From Clostridium mobile (GTDB lineage: Bacteria > Bacillota > Clostridia > Clostridiales > Clostridiaceae), in assembly GCF_018918285.1 (NCBI RefSeq), contig NZ_JAHLQF010000001.1:883284-947283 (forward strand): 64,000 bases of DNA, given 5' to 3'. A program made the position numbers and the translations under genes. Shown here piece after piece: positions 63,457 to 64,000 of this stretch. The notes under the pieces were generated by a model, which saw only the letters and a program-made list of their open reading frames with translations, was not told where the DNA came from and did not search any database. Numbering within the stretch: the first letter of the stretch is position 1; the number at the start of each line of letters is the position of its first letter.

Positions 63457-63868
63457 CTTTATAAGTATCTATATGTTTTACTGAAACCAACCATTTATCT
63501 ATGGCTTCCTTAGAAAACCTATAGTCAAGATCTATTACAACATAGGGTATTTTAGATTCTTTATCTTCTATTATTCTCCAAACCTTCTCTACTGGAATAT
63601 TTAAATATTGTGCCAATTCATAACTAGACATAACACCTTTAGCCCTCTTGTCCTTTGTTATGTATTCATCAACTTCTCTCTCCATTCCATTTAATGAATT
63701 ATTTATTTCACTTACATTATTTTGCGTATTCCTCATCTGCCAGCTTAAATCAGATAAACTATTTGCCATGTTATCTCTAAGGTTTAAGACTAAATTTATA
63801 GTATAGATGTTTAATACTATGGAAAACCCCAACAAACAATATATTATTTTTTCTTTCATGTCTTTCAT
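63437..63868 (-). CDS. Membrane-anchored protein with excisionase-like HTH, 143 aa
   Basis: A hydrophobic helix (about 6-26) is followed by a coiled-coil-like segment (about 30-70, MRNTQNNVSEINNSLNGMEREV) and a C-terminal MerR-like/HTH_17 domain (about 80-130: MSSYELAQYLNIPVEKVWRIIEDKE, ending YRFSKEAIDKWL). The last part reads as a standard excisionase-type DNA-binding fold. Membrane attachment of this fold is unusual. ATG at 63868 (AGGGG upstream) is preferred; an ATG at 63859 is possible. Beyond it, 63869-64000 holds only AT-rich DNA. Confidence 0.75.
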   Translation of the reverse strand: MKDMKEKIIYCLLGFSIVLNIYTINLVLNLRDNMANSLSDLSWQMRNTQNNVSEINNSLNGMEREVDEYITKDKRAKGVMSSYELAQYLNIPVEKVWRIIEDKESKIPYVVIDLDYRFSKEAIDKWLVSVKHIDTYKDILTSQ

Positions 63869-64000
63869 ATTCCTCACATCCCCTTATATACCAATATATT
63901 ACATATAATTATACCATATAAAAATTATAATTACTTATTAATTTATACCTTGTAATACGATGTACTTTATGGTAATATTTAGATATAATAATGAAAAGGT

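Overview
The window is a low-GC chromosomal segment of a spore-forming Firmicute, most likely Clostridium sensu stricto. The evidence is the strong AU bias, AGGAGG ribosome binding sites, T-box and c-di-AMP leader RNAs, sporulation genes inside a Bacillus/Clostridium-type mre-min-rplU-obg cluster, and an anaerobic CO dehydrogenase. No species is claimed. No rRNA, tRNA, CRISPR array or complete insertion sequence was seen.

0-7.5 kb holds small and accessory genes (a lysine-rich micro-protein, an orphan 124-aa protein, a GNAT enzyme, a ComEA-like protein, a D,D-carboxypeptidase) and then the start of a long minus-strand housekeeping cluster. 4-28 kb is that cluster. Read in the transcribed direction it runs: SPOR-domain protein at the spoIIB position, maf, radC, mreBCD, PBP2, minCDE, rodA, mgsA, LytM protein (spoIVFA position), SpoIVFB-like protease, two radical-SAM-family genes, rng, rplU-prp-rpmA, a Spo0B-like protein, obg, yhbY, nadD, yqeK, an LCP wall ligase and a pseudouridine synthase. 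It couples cell shape, division-site choice, engulfment-stage sporulation and ribosome assembly. Visible intrinsic terminators cut it after PBP2, minE, mgsA and rpmA.

28-38 kb carries a c-di-AMP-riboswitch-controlled NlpC/P60 hydrolase, an LUD protein, GNAT enzymes (one fused to a DsrE-like domain), a duplicated DUF3298 secreted protein, CooS, and a PAS-GGDEF protein with a degenerate HD-GYP domain. 39-43 kb is a serine T-box operon (class V aminotransferase, SerA, TIM-barrel protein) followed by a cupin. 43-46 kb is a D-2-hydroxyacid dehydrogenase/PTS-IIC pair with an adjacent MerR regulator and a MerR-type 19-bp-spacer promoter. AddB follows.

50-58 kb is the most unusual stretch. A nitrosative/oxidative defence pair (Ric Fe-S repair protein and flavodiiron protein) is divergently transcribed from a 46-bp perfect palindrome. 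The palindrome contains two FNR-type boxes, each centred at -41.5 from its own -10 element. An FNR-like regulator gene lies 1.2 kb beyond the flavodiiron gene in a ddl-mocR-fnr operon. The region is bracketed by two 191-nt, about 91% identical, self-complementary repeats plus a family of long terminator-like hairpins. A second dispersed repeat family has copies at 3.9, 18.3 and 58.0 kb. 58-64 kb ends with a FetAB-like exporter, BrnQ with a CodY-like box, a nuclease-helicase fusion and a membrane-anchored HTH protein.
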